Shown one piece after another: positions 45,068 through 56,190 of a stretch of 64,000 nt of DNA. Every line of letters starts with the position of its first letter. Position 1 is the first letter of the stretch. Below the pieces are notes generated by a model. The model saw only the letters and a program-made list of their open reading frames with translations. It had not been told where the DNA came from and made no database searches. This DNA comes from Pullichristensenella sp002068815 (lineage in GTDB: Bacteria > Bacillota > Clostridia > Christensenellales > Aristaeellaceae): assembly GCA_040772885.1 (NCBI GenBank), contig JAXGXF010000003.1, forward strand, positions 186,001-250,000, read 5' to 3'. Made by a program: the position numbers and the translations under genes.

Positions 45068-45316
45068 ATGCCGGAACTTGAGAAGCTGAAAAAGGCCGAC
45101 AAGGTCGTGGGAACCCGAAGGCTTTTGCGCGCGATCGAGGCCGGCGAGATTTCGGAGGCGTACCTCGCGCTCGACTGCGATCTGTTCATCGCCCGCCAGA
45201 TCGCGGACGCCTGCAAGAAGGCCGGCGTGCGGCTGTACGAGGTCGATACGATGAAGAAGCTCGGCGAGGCCTGCGGCGTCGAGGTCAAGACCGCGTCCGC
45301 CGGCATACGAAAGTAA
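45068..45316 (+). CDS. L7Ae-family ribosomal/kink-turn protein
   Basis: The ATG at 45068 follows GGAGAGGAG by seven bases. The 82-residue protein has the L7Ae/YbxF pattern: GTRRLLRAIEAGEISEAYLALD, CDLFIARQIADACKKAGV and LGEACGVEVKTASA. These proteins bind kink-turn RNA. In Bacillus the homologue also lies between rpoC and rpsL, which supports the call. Confidence 0.92.
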   Translation: MPELEKLKKADKVVGTRRLLRAIEAGEISEAYLALDCDLFIARQIADACKKAGVRLYEVDTMKKLGEACGVEVKTASAGIRK

Positions 45317-45417
45317 TCCCGCCCGCATAGCGCAAAGCTGGCCGGCGCAAGCTCTAGGGTGACTTGGTTTTCCGAAATCGGGAGCGCAGTTGCCCGAAAT
45401 CCAAGCCCTTTCCGAAT

Positions 45418-45468
45418 CGAAGGGGCGGTTTAGGGCGACACGAAGCCTCCGGCGGAGCCGGAGTGAGG
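45418..45468 (+). repeat. 51-bp direct repeat, copy 1
   Basis: Identical over 51 bp to 45521-45571, with a start-to-start distance of 103 bp. It contains the palindrome CTCCGGC-GGA-GCCGGAG. Confidence 0.9.
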
Positions 45469-45520
45469 GCGAGGTTTCCGAAGCGAAGCGGAGGACGCCC
45501 GCCCGAAACCTAAAACGTCC

Positions 45521-45571
45521 CGAAGGGGCGGTTTAGGGCGACACGAAGCCTCCGGCGGAGCCGGAGTGAGG
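45521..45571 (+). repeat. 51-bp direct repeat, copy 2
   Basis: Second exact copy of the unit at 45418-45468; the 52 bp between them differ and include aagcgaagcggagg-type repeats. Confidence 0.9.
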
Positions 45572-45719
45572 ATGGGCGATTTGAAAAATCGCCATCCGAA
45601 ACCCGGAGCGTTTCTGTTAAGAAACGATCCGGGGCGAAGACACTATTTCCTTCCGAGGGTTGCGGAAGTGTATATAGAGGCCAAGAATATCCATACTATT
45701 CAGGAGGTGCTTCTATACC

Positions 45720-46094
45720 ATGCCGACGATCAATCAGTTGATCCGCAGGGGTAGGGAGAAAATAACCAGCAAGTCGAATTCGCCGATTCTGCAGAGCTGT
45801 CCGCAGAAGCGCGGCGTCTGCCTGTCCGTCAAGACGCAGACCCCGAAGAAGCCGAATTCCGCGCTGCGCAAAATCGCCCGCGTTCGTCTGACGAACCAGA
45901 TCGAAGGTACTTGCTACATCCCCGGAATCGGCCACAACCTGCAGGAGCACTCGGTTGTGCTGATCCGCGGCGGCAAGGTGCGCGATCTGCCCGGCGTGCG
46001 CTATCACATCATCCGCGGCGCGTTGGATGCCGCCGGTGTTGCCAAGCGCATGCAGGGTCGCTCCCTCTACGGCGCAAAGAGACCGAAGAAGTAG
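45720..46094 (+). CDS. rpsL: Ribosomal protein S12
   Basis: The 124-residue protein is canonical: MPTINQLIRRGREK, TPKKPNSALRK with the streptomycin-site lysines unmutated, and GGKVRDLPGVRYHIIRGALD. D89 is the residue methylthiolated by RimO, encoded at 12971-14284. AGGAGGTG lies ten bases before the ATG. It heads the str genes rpsL-rpsG-fusA-tuf. Confidence 0.98.
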   Translation: MPTINQLIRRGREKITSKSNSPILQSCPQKRGVCLSVKTQTPKKPNSALRKIARVRLTNQIEGTCYIPGIGHNLQEHSVVLIRGGKVRDLPGVRYHIIRGALDAAGVAKRMQGRSLYGAKRPKK

Positions 46095-46282
46095 GGTTTG
46101 TGAAAGCTGCGGGCAAACCGCCCGGCAGGGGATGCGAGCGCGCCATTTGGAACGTGGGATGCGCAAGAGGAACCTGACCGGCGGGCGGATGCGATCGCGC
46201 CAACGATCGCCGAAGCGCCGGCACGCCCCAAAGTTGCTTTAACCGTCGCTTACGTCGAAAAGGATATATAGGAGGGACAACA
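46095..46282 (+). promoter_or_regulatory. Long S12-S7 intercistronic region
   Basis: 188 nt between rpsL and rpsG, with several short inverted repeats (gcgatcgcgcc-aacgatcgc, ggcgggcgg). In E. coli the S12-S7 gap is the S7 feedback site; this one is longer and may have the same role. No small gene is evident. Confidence 0.35.
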
Positions 46283-46753
46283 ATGCCCAGACGTGGATTC
46301 ATCCCGAAGCGCGAAGTGCTTCCGGATCCGGTATACGGAACGGTGGTCGTTACAAAGCTCATCAACCAGATGATGTACGACGGCAAGCGCGGCGTCGCGC
46401 AGACCGTCTGCTACGACGCGTTCGCGCAGGTCGCGGAGAAGACCGGCAAGGACGCCATAGAGGTGTTCAACCAGGCGATCGCAAACATCATGCCCTCGCT
46501 CGAGGTCAAGGCGCGCCGCGTCGGCGGCACGACCTATCAGGTTCCGATCGAGATCCGCAACGAGCGCCGCCAGACGCTGGCGCTTCGCTGGCTCGTGACG
46601 TTCGCGCGCAAGCGCGGCGAGCGCATCATGTCCGACCGCCTCGCCGGGGAGATTCTCGACGCCGCGAACAACGCCGGAAACGCCGTCAAGCGCCGCGAGG
46701 ACATGCACAAGATGGCCGAGGCAAACAAGGCGTTTGCGCACTATCGCTGGTAA
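46283..46753 (+). CDS. rpsG: Ribosomal protein S7
   Basis: The 156-residue protein has the family start MPRRGFIPKREVLPDPVYG, the RNA-binding KRRVGGTTYQVPIEI-type region (ARRVGGTTYQVPIE), and the C-terminal REDMHKMAEANKAFAHYRW. S7 nucleates the 30S head. AGGAGG lies eight bases before the ATG. It is second in the str gene order. Confidence 0.98.
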   Translation: MPRRGFIPKREVLPDPVYGTVVVTKLINQMMYDGKRGVAQTVCYDAFAQVAEKTGKDAIEVFNQAIANIMPSLEVKARRVGGTTYQVPIEIRNERRQTLALRWLVTFARKRGERIMSDRLAGEILDAANNAGNAVKRREDMHKMAEANKAFAHYRW

Positions 46754-46777
46754 TCCTTCAGAGCTTAACGTCACTCT

Positions 46778-46812
46778 GTTTCAGCGCGCGGCACGTATCC
46801 GCGCGCTGAAAC
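46778..46812 (+). promoter_or_regulatory. Perfect stem-loop between rpsG and fusA
   Basis: A 14-bp perfect stem GTTTCAGCGCGCGG / CCGCGCGCTGAAAC with a 7-base loop, followed by no T run. It is more likely a stability or processing element than a terminator. Confidence 0.6.
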
Positions 46813-46873
46813 GGGCTTTAAGCGCAGGCATTTGAGCGCGCCGAACCAATACAAAGAAAGAGAGAAATCGCCC

Positions 46874-48946
<2,073 letters not shown>

Positions 48947-48970
48947 GTTAAAATTTAGGAGGAAGACGAA

Positions 48971-50182
<1,212 letters not shown>

Positions 50183-50197
50183 TATTGTCGAAAACAA

Positions 50198-50235
50198 AAT
50201 CCGGTCGGTTCGATGGAAACCGACCGGATTCTTTA
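50198..50235 (+). terminator. tuf terminator
   Basis: AATCCGGTCGGTT and AACCGACCGGATT form a perfect 13-bp stem (50198-50230), then CTTTAT. It also faces the stop of the convergent methyltransferase gene. Confidence 0.88.
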
Positions 50236-50799
50236 TGGTTTTCTGCGGACCGCCAGCAGCTCCGGGGGGTCGTTTCTCTGGTTCAGGTATCGCTTCCAGA
50301 GCGCGTCGTATCTCGGGTCGAGTGCGGCGGCCCAACGCTTAAGCGCGTCCCGCTCGCGCGCCCCCTCCGCGTGGCCGGGGTAGACGCACACCGTCAGGAT
50401 TCCGCCGGGGTTCAAAAGCCCTATCGCCTGCGAGACGGCGGAGAGCGTCGTCCCGGTCGCCGTCGTGACCGCGCGTTCCGCTCCGGGCAGCCAGCCCAGG
50501 TTGAACACGATCGCGTCGGCCGGTTCGCGGACGAACTCCGCCATGCGCTCGTGGCCCGCGCAGAAGAGCTCCGCGCGGCTGAGCAGCCCCGCCTCCGAGA
50601 GCCTTGCGCGCGTGCGCTCGACGGCCTCTATCTGCACGTCGAAGCCGCAGACGCGCCCCGCCTCCCCGACCAGTTCGCACAGCCGGACGGTGTCGCGGCC
50701 GTTTCCGAGCGTCGCGTCGATTGCGCGCGCGCCGGGAAACAGCGCGCCCGCGATCATTTCCGCCGCCCAGTGCCGGGCGCTTCCGAAGTCGTTCGACAT
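50233..50799 (-). CDS. Class I SAM methyltransferase, YtqB/rRNA-methyltransferase-like
   Basis: The ATG at 50799 has GAGGTG four bases before. The 188-residue enzyme has the SAM-binding loop AIDATLGNGRDTVRL, FDVQIEAVERTRARL, FNLGWLPGAERAVTT (the catalytic NLGWLPG of the YtqB group) and TTLSAVSQAIGLLNPGGILTVCVYPGH. YtqB-type enzymes methylate tRNA or rRNA; the target here is not determined. It lies downstream of the mgl genes on the same strand, 47 bp after a small membrane-protein gene. Confidence 0.9.
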   Translation of the reverse strand: MSNDFGSARHWAAEMIAGALFPGARAIDATLGNGRDTVRLCELVGEAGRVCGFDVQIEAVERTRARLSEAGLLSRAELFCAGHERMAEFVREPADAIVFNLGWLPGAERAVTTATGTTLSAVSQAIGLLNPGGILTVCVYPGHAEGARERDALKRWAAALDPRYDALWKRYLNQRNDPPELLAVRRKP

Positions 50800-50846
50800 A
50801 ATGCACCTCATAAAGCGGCGCGCCGTTTCCGACGCGCCGCTGCATT

Positions 50847-51065
50847 TTACCGGATCGCGATCCCCACGATCACCGCCGCGGCGATCAGCGCGACGATCGA
50901 CCAGATGATCGCGTCCATCGTCCGGACCGAGATCTTGCCCTTCAGCCCGCCGTATACGCTCTCGCGCCACGGCTTTCGCGGCTCCCTCGGGCCGTCGCCT
51001 CCGCGCTTTTTCGCCTCTTCCTGAAGCCGAAGCTGATTGTCGCGGACGGGGTCCTGCCATTTCAT
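50847..51065 (-). CDS. Small single-helix protein after mglC
   Basis: The ATG at 51065 overlaps the mglC stop by one base (TAATG), so it is translated with the transporter. The 72-residue product has a charged N-terminal half (QLRLQEEAKKRGGDGPREPRK) and a C-terminal membrane helix (residues about 50-71, ending VGIAIR). It is tail-anchored by layout. I know no family; an accessory subunit of the Mgl transporter is the contextual guess. Confidence 0.7.
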   Translation of the reverse strand: MKWQDPVRDNQLRLQEEAKKRGGDGPREPRKPWRESVYGGLKGKISVRTMDAIIWSIVALIAAAVIVGIAIR

Positions 51066-52339
51066 TACTTCTTGACCAGATACTTGCGCACGTCGATCGC
51101 GACCGCAAGCACGATGATCAGGCCGCGCACGATGTACTGCAAGTACGGGTTGATCTGCAGGAAGTTCAGCGAGAAGTTGATCGCCTGCAGTATGATCGCG
51201 CCGATGACGACGCCCTGAATCGTGCCGACGCCGCCCGAGAACGACACGCCGCCGATGACGCAGGCGGAGATCGCGTCGGTCTCGTAGTTGATGCCGGTGT
51301 TCGCGCCGACGGACTGTATGCGCGACGCCTCGAGGAAGCTCGCGAGCCCGTAGAGTATGCCGGCCATCAGGTAGACCAGCATGATCGTGCGCGCGACGTT
51401 GACGCCGGAGACCGCCGCGGCCTCCTGGTTTCCGCCGACGGCGAACATGTTCTTGCCGAGCCGCGTCTTGTTCCAGATGACCCACATGATGCCGGCGATG
51501 CCAAGGAAGATCAGCACCAGGAACGGAATCTTCACGTCGGTTACGACAAAGCTGCCGAGCAGGAAGCCGGCCTGATGCGAGGCCCCGATCGCGATGCCGA
51601 GCGCGATCCACAGAAGCACGGCCGCCGCGAGGAGGTAGAGCGCCGCGAACGGGATCACGAGCCTTCCGGCGGCGAGTTTGCGCAGCTTCCGCTTGCCCGC
51701 GGGCGTCAGGTTTCCGATCACCCACGTGAGGATTCCCGCGAGGAGCAGTATCAGCGGCACGTAGTAGAGCACGATGTCGCCGAGCACGACGCTGCCGCCG
51801 GAAATCTTCAGGAAGTTCCGGTCAAAGGTCGCGAGCGCCTGCGCGGAGCCGGCGGACTGGCCCTCGATGTACAGGCAGTTCGCGCCGAACGCGATCAGCT
51901 GCATGCCGAGCGTTATGATGAACGCGTGCATCTTCAGGTGCGCGACGCCGAAGCCGTTGATCAGGCTTATGACCACCGCGACGACGACCGCGGCCAGAAG
52001 CGGCAGGAAGAACGGGTTCAACTGCTCGACCATCTGCGGGTAGTAGCGCGAGGGGTAGTCGATGCGCTGCACGAGCGACGCGCACACCGCCGCGGAGAGC
52101 CCCAGCACGCGCCCGATGGACAGGTCCGTGCCCGCGAGCACGATCAGGCCCGCGCAGCCCAGCGCCAGGATGCCCTTCGTGGACGCCTGCTTCAGAATCT
52201 GCATGATGTTGTCGACCTTCAGGAAGTTCGGCCGGGCGATCGACACGCCGACCAGAATCGCGCCGAGGATGATGTACAGCGCGTAGTTGAGGAGGAACTC
52301 CCCGGCACTTCTCTTTTTGAGGATATTGGTGTTCTGCAT
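51065..52339 (-). CDS. mglC: Sugar ABC transporter permease MglC
   Basis: The 424-residue permease of the BPD_transp_2 family has LGCAGLIVLAGTDLSIGRVLGLSA, GFGVAHLKMHAFIITLGMQ and the closing GVVIGAIILQAINFSLNFL. It forms the pore for galactose, methyl-galactoside or a related sugar. It is about 85 residues longer than typical MglC: an insertion at about 205-285 contains a basic loop (GKRKLRKLAAGR) and an extra hydrophobic pair. It lies 18 bp after mglA. Confidence 0.93.
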   Translation of the reverse strand: MQNTNILKKRSAGEFLLNYALYIILGAILVGVSIARPNFLKVDNIMQILKQASTKGILALGCAGLIVLAGTDLSIGRVLGLSAAVCASLVQRIDYPSRYYPQMVEQLNPFFLPLLAAVVVAVVISLINGFGVAHLKMHAFIITLGMQLIAFGANCLYIEGQSAGSAQALATFDRNFLKISGGSVVLGDIVLYYVPLILLLAGILTWVIGNLTPAGKRKLRKLAAGRLVIPFAALYLLAAAVLLWIALGIAIGASHQAGFLLGSFVVTDVKIPFLVLIFLGIAGIMWVIWNKTRLGKNMFAVGGNQEAAAVSGVNVARTIMLVYLMAGILYGLASFLEASRIQSVGANTGINYETDAISACVIGGVSFSGGVGTIQGVVIGAIILQAINFSLNFLQINPYLQYIVRGLIIVLAVAIDVRKYLVKK

Positions 52340-52357
52340 CGTTCATTCTCCTCGGTC

Positions 52358-53872
52358 TTAAACGTATTTTGCCGCGAGCGCGAGGATCGTCTCCTGCTCG
52401 CCTTGAACGCCGCCAAAGTCCCTGCCGCGCTCGACGATGCCGGCCAGCCGGCCGTTGGACATGACCAGTATCCGGTCGCAGATGCCGATCAACTCCGGCA
52501 TCTCGCTCGAGACCATCAGGATGCCCTTGCCCTCCTCGGCGAGCTTCAGGATCAGCTGGTAGATCTCGAACTTCGCGCCGACGTCGATGCCGCGCGTGGG
52601 CTCGTCCAGCAGAAGGATCTCCGGATTCGTGAGCAGCCACCGGCCGATGATGACCTTCTGCTGGTTGCCGCCGGAGAGGGAGCGTATGGCCGTGCGCTCG
52701 CTCGGGGTCTTGACGCGGATCGAGTCGATGACCCACTTCGTGTCCCTCGACATCCGCCGTCCGGAGAGCAGAAGCGCGCCGTACTTGCGCACGTTTGCGA
52801 TCGTCGAGTTGAACACGATGTTCATCATCGGGAACAGGCCGGTCGCGCGGCGCTCCTCGGTGATCAGCGAGAAGCCGTTCCTGCGCGCCTCCTGCGGCGT
52901 GCGGTTCTCGATGGGCCTGCCCTCGACGAGCACCTCGCCCTCGCCGCGCGTGAAGTAGCCGAACAGCGTATTGAGAAGCTCCGTCCTGCGCGAGCCCACG
53001 AGCCCCGCGACGCCGAGCACCTCGCCGCGCCGAAGCTCGAAGCTCACGTTGTGGCAGGCGGGCTCGTACTTGCCGGAGACGTTTTTGACCTCCATCAGCA
53101 CGCCGCCGGGCGTGTTGTGCTTCTCGGGGAACCGCTGCGTCAGGTCGCGGTTGACCATCAGGCGGATGATCTCGCTGTTGTCGAGCTCGTTCGCCGGGCG
53201 CGTGGCGATCCACTGGCCGTCGCGCATGATCGTGACCTCGTCGGAGATGCGCAGTATCTCGTCCATCTTGTGCGAGATGTAGATGATGCCGACCCCCTGC
53301 TTGGTCAGCTTTTCAATGATGCTGAACAGGTGCTCGACCTCGTTCTCGGTCAGAGACGAGGTCGGCTCGTCCAGCACCAGTATTTTCGCGTTATAGGAGA
53401 CGGCCTTCGCGATTTCGACCATCTGGCGCTGCGAGACGGAGAGCTTGCCGATGATGACGCGCGGGTCTACCGAGATGCCCAAGGTCTCAAAGATGCGCTT
53501 CGTCTCCTGGTACATGCGCCTTCCGTCGACGAAGCCGAATTTCATCGGGAAGCGGCCGAGCCAGACGTTTTCCATGACGTTGCGTCTAAGCACCTGGTTC
53601 AACTCCTGGTGCACCATGGCGACGCCGTTGTCCAGCGCGTGGCGCGGGTTCGTGAAGTCCACTTCCCTGCCCTCGAGCCGGATGCTCCCCGCGTCCTTCT
53701 TGTAAATTCCGAACAGGCACTTCATAAGCGTCGACTTGCCCGCGCCGTTTTCGCCCATCAAAGCGTGGACGCTTCCCGCGCGCAGGTGAAGCTTGGCGTT
53801 GTTGAGCGCCATGACGCCCGGAAACTGCTTGCAGACGTCGGTCATCTCAAGCAGATAGGTTTGCTCTTGCAT
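52358..53872 (-). CDS. mglA: Sugar ABC transporter ATPase MglA
   Basis: The 504-residue protein holds two ABC domains in tandem, as in RbsA/MglA/XylG. The first has GENGAGKSTLMK and the signature LSVSQRQMVEIAKA; the second has GLVGSRRTELLNTLFG in place of a classic Walker A and the signature LSGGNQQKVIIGRWL. The start at 53872 follows GGTGA by five bases; the open frame runs 51 codons further upstream without a box. It follows mglB across a 171-bp gap that holds a large stem-loop. Confidence 0.96.
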   Translation of the reverse strand: MQEQTYLLEMTDVCKQFPGVMALNNAKLHLRAGSVHALMGENGAGKSTLMKCLFGIYKKDAGSIRLEGREVDFTNPRHALDNGVAMVHQELNQVLRRNVMENVWLGRFPMKFGFVDGRRMYQETKRIFETLGISVDPRVIIGKLSVSQRQMVEIAKAVSYNAKILVLDEPTSSLTENEVEHLFSIIEKLTKQGVGIIYISHKMDEILRISDEVTIMRDGQWIATRPANELDNSEIIRLMVNRDLTQRFPEKHNTPGGVLMEVKNVSGKYEPACHNVSFELRRGEVLGVAGLVGSRRTELLNTLFGYFTRGEGEVLVEGRPIENRTPQEARRNGFSLITEERRATGLFPMMNIVFNSTIANVRKYGALLLSGRRMSRDTKWVIDSIRVKTPSERTAIRSLSGGNQQKVIIGRWLLTNPEILLLDEPTRGIDVGAKFEIYQLILKLAEEGKGILMVSSEMPELIGICDRILVMSNGRLAGIVERGRDFGGVQGEQETILALAAKYV

Positions 53873-53986
53873 CAATTTCACCGCTCTTTTCAGTGTTCCG
53901 CCCCCGACTAAGGCCGGGAGCCGCCCCTGCCCTGATCGCAAAAATCCCTCCCGCCGGAAAGGGGCGGAGGAATGCTCGAATATATT

Positions 53987-54016
53987 CGACGGGAGGCGCT
54001 TGCGCGCCTCCCGTCG
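53987..54016 (-). promoter_or_regulatory. Perfect stem-loop between mglB and mglA
   Basis: A 13-bp perfect stem CGACGGGAGGCGC / GCGCCTCCCGTCG with a 4-base loop, 28 bp after the mglB stop, not followed by a T run on the minus strand. Such elements protect the binding-protein mRNA and lower the downstream genes. Confidence 0.7.
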
Positions 54017-54043
54017 ACGCTTCAACGGTCGCTGGTCAAGCTG

Positions 54044-55084
54044 TTACTCGACTTCGGTGATCTTCGCGTAGGGGATGCGGATGCACTTGAACGCGTCCTC
54101 GGTGGTGTAGACGTAATCGGTGCCGTCCAGCCACTCCTTGCCCAGCGCGCCGTTCACCGCGATGCGGATGTTCGCCTTGCCCATCGCGTCGCCGTCCTGC
54201 TGAACCGTCGCGGTCATGCCGCCTTCCTTGATGGAGACCATCGCGGAGTCGATCGCGTCGACGCCGATGATGACCACGGACGGATCGCCGTCAAAGCCGG
54301 TGTTGTAGCCGTAGCCGTTCAGGGCCGCGACGGCGCCCAGCGCCATCATGTCGTTGTTGGCGAAGATGACCTCGATCTTGTCGCCGCTGGCGGCCCAGAC
54401 CGCGTTGATCGCTTCCTGCGCCTGCGCCTGGTCCCAGTTGCAAACCAGCGTCTCGCCGATCTGCTCGAGCTTCAGGCCGTTGGCAATGGCGGTCTCGACC
54501 GAGTACTTCGAGCGCGCGATCGCCTCGTCGTTCTGCGGCTCGCCCATCAGCATCACGTACTGGAGCACGCCGTCGCCGTTCTTGTCGATCGAGGAATCCG
54601 CCTTGTACAGGTCGGCCAGGATCTCGCCCTGCATGTCGCCGGCCTGGCGGGCCAGCGTGCCGATGAAGATCGTGCCGGTGTCAACGAGCACTTCCTGCGT
54701 CGTATCGGCCGCGGGCTGCTTGTTGTAGAACAGGAACGGGATGCCCGCTTCCTGGAAGAGCGAGGTCAGCGCCGCGCCGTTGGAGACCTCCGCGAGGTTG
54801 ATGATGACGAAGTCGCAGCCCTGCTGGCAGATCATCGTCGCCTGCTCGATCTGCTTGCCGATGTCGTCGGCCGCGTCGTACATCGTCAGGTTGATTTTGA
54901 TGCCCAGTTCCTCGGAGTAGGCCGCGGCCCACTTCTCCATGGCAGCACGCACGGTGCTTCCATAGGTATCGTCAAACTTCCAGACGAGCGCGCGGATATC
55001 GAGCTCGGTCTTCTCCTCCGCGAGGGCGGACGCGCAGCCCAGCGCCAGAACCAGCGCCAGAACCAGAACCAACAGTTTCTTCAT
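54044..55084 (-). CDS. mglB: Periplasmic-type sugar-binding protein MglB
   Basis: The ATG at 55084 follows AAGGAGG. The 346-residue protein has a signal peptide (MKKLLVLVLALVLALGCASALA), with a Cys that could be a weak lipobox. It has the type-I binding-protein fold (FANNDMMALGAVAAL, VVIIGVDAID) and DKNGDGVLQY, which matches the EF-hand-like calcium loop of MglB. That loop favours a glucose/galactose-type binder. It is the first gene of mglB-mglA-mglC and has a strong promoter. Confidence 0.93.
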   Translation of the reverse strand: MKKLLVLVLALVLALGCASALAEEKTELDIRALVWKFDDTYGSTVRAAMEKWAAAYSEELGIKINLTMYDAADDIGKQIEQATMICQQGCDFVIINLAEVSNGAALTSLFQEAGIPFLFYNKQPAADTTQEVLVDTGTIFIGTLARQAGDMQGEILADLYKADSSIDKNGDGVLQYVMLMGEPQNDEAIARSKYSVETAIANGLKLEQIGETLVCNWDQAQAQEAINAVWAASGDKIEVIFANNDMMALGAVAALNGYGYNTGFDGDPSVVIIGVDAIDSAMVSIKEGGMTATVQQDGDAMGKANIRIAVNGALGKEWLDGTDYVYTTEDAFKCIRIPYAKITEVE

Positions 55085-55185
55085 TTGGGGTTCCTCCTTC
55101 AGCATTTTGCACCATTTGCTACGACCAAAACCGGGGGAACCGGTTTCGGAGGATAACCAAGGCCGGTCTCAACAGAGACATAACA

Positions 55186-55214
55186 ATTATACCTATGCAC
55201 AGGAATTTCGTCAA
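55186..55214 (-). promoter_or_regulatory. mglB promoter
   Basis: On the minus strand TTGACG (55209-55214), 17 bp, TATAAT (55186-55191). The leader is about 95 nt with a purine-rich ribosome binding site at its end. Confidence 0.8.
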
Positions 55215-55300
55215 GTAGAAAATCTTTGGATTTTCGGGCGTTTCCTTTGGGTTTCCGGAGAGGTATATAATGAGGAAGGATTTCGGGCGCGAGCGGAGGA

Positions 55301-55334
55301 AACGAAAGACAGGGCGCTTTGCCTGTCTTTCGTT
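55301..55334 (-). terminator. Terminator of the gene at 55354
   Basis: A perfect 13-bp stem AACGAAAGACAGG / CCTGTCTTTCGTT with an 8-base loop; on the minus strand it ends CTTTCGTTTCC, 20 bp after the stop. Confidence 0.75.
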
Positions 55335-55353
55335 TGTAACCTCGAACTCTATC

Positions 55354-55899
55354 CTACTCCGCCCCGTTTATGAGCTTCATCCAGCGACTCTTCAGCGGCG
55401 CGACGTGCTCGCGCTCGACCGGGCGGAAGTCCCAGACGAAGTTCGCGTTTCCGCGGCGGCGCCTGGGGTTCAGAAGGCCGTTCTTCCCTCCGGTGATCTC
55501 CAGAAACGAGTTGAGCCCCGCGACGATTTCGACGGCGAACTCGTCCGCGTCGGGCGTATCGACGATGAGCTTGAAGCCCGCGCCGCCCTTTTTGCCGAAG
55601 CCCAAGAGCCCGCCCAGGCCCTCGGACTTGATGAGGATATCCTCGCAGCGCGCGCGCGCGCCGGGGATGCGCCGGATCGAGAAATCCTCGTCCGCGCCGG
55701 GAGCGGGGCCCTTGATCAGGCAGATGTCCTCGCCGCACTTCGCGACCGCCGTGAATCCGCCGTTGAATTGGGCAAACAGGCAGGCCTGCGCAGAGAAGCC
55801 CTCGTCCGTCAGGCGCTTTGCGAAGCGGAGCCGCTTGTCCTCGAGTTCCCTGAGATTCTGCTTTCGCTTGGCCTCCGCCTCGCTGGAAAATACACCCAT
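55354..55899 (-). CDS. Uncharacterised 181-residue protein
   Basis: The ATG at 55899 follows AAAGGAG by nine bases. The N-terminus is a charged helix (EAEAKRKQNLRELEDKRLRF). The rest is alternating strands and short helices with CGEDICLIKGPAPGADEDFSI, GFKLIVDTPDADEFAVEIV and a Trp-rich end NFVWDFRPVEREHV. There is no signal peptide or membrane helix, so it is cytosolic. No family recognised. It is a single gene with its own promoter and terminator, between the mgl and liv transporters. Confidence 0.78.
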   Translation of the reverse strand: MGVFSSEAEAKRKQNLRELEDKRLRFAKRLTDEGFSAQACLFAQFNGGFTAVAKCGEDICLIKGPAPGADEDFSIRRIPGARARCEDILIKSEGLGGLLGFGKKGGAGFKLIVDTPDADEFAVEIVAGLNSFLEITGGKNGLLNPRRRRGNANFVWDFRPVEREHVAPLKSRWMKLINGAE

Positions 55900-55927
55900 C
55901 TCGTTCCGCTCCTTTCCGTTTGCATAC

Positions 55928-55956
55928 ATTATAACAGACTTTCCGCCGTTTCGCAA
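55928..55956 (-). promoter_or_regulatory. Promoter of the gene at 55354
   Basis: On the minus strand TTGCGA (55951-55956), 17 bp, TATAAT (55928-55933), with upstream TGT-TATAAT. Confidence 0.7.
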
Positions 55957-56124
55957 CAGCCCGCCGCGGCGATCGCGTGTCCGCCAAGCGCGGACAGCCG
56001 TCTTCGCGATTCCCGCATATTGGCGCGGAAACGGCGGCCAAGCGCGAGAATCCTGCAATTTTCGCGCGAAAATGTCCGCGAGTTGGAGACACCGGCGAAA
56101 TTTCGGCTAGGCTTTGCCGGGGAC

Positions 56125-56153
56125 TTGCAAATTTTCCGGAAATCCTGTATACT
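56125..56153 (+). promoter_or_regulatory. liv operon promoter
   Basis: TTGCAA (56125-56130), 17 bp, TATACT (56148-56153); the leader is only about 30 nt, so no attenuator precedes the first gene. Confidence 0.75.
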
Positions 56154-56190
56154 GATAAAGCGATATAAAATTTCTATGGGAGGGCTTTTC

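Larger units (their letters stand above)
45317..45719 (+). other. Structured 403-bp spacer before rpsL
   Basis: No gene is visible. Besides two 51-bp repeats it holds a near-palindrome gggcgattt-gaa-aaatcgcc (about 45574-45593) and a stem CCGGAGCGTTTC / GAAACGATCCGG (about 45604-45634) close to rpsL. Repeated short words (cgaaatc, ccgaaac, aagcgaagcg) give the region an iterated look. It could be a repetitive palindromic element insertion, a processed leader, or both. A promoter for rpsL was not found with confidence. Confidence 0.5.

Noticed and set aside
45418..45571. CRISPR array
   Set aside because: Only two repeats, 51 bp long, with 52 bp between, and no cas genes in the window.
55255..55275. 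Plus-strand promoter with TATAAT at 55266
   Set aside because: No plus-strand gene follows; the frame is interrupted and the region is the 3' side of a minus-strand gene with its terminator.
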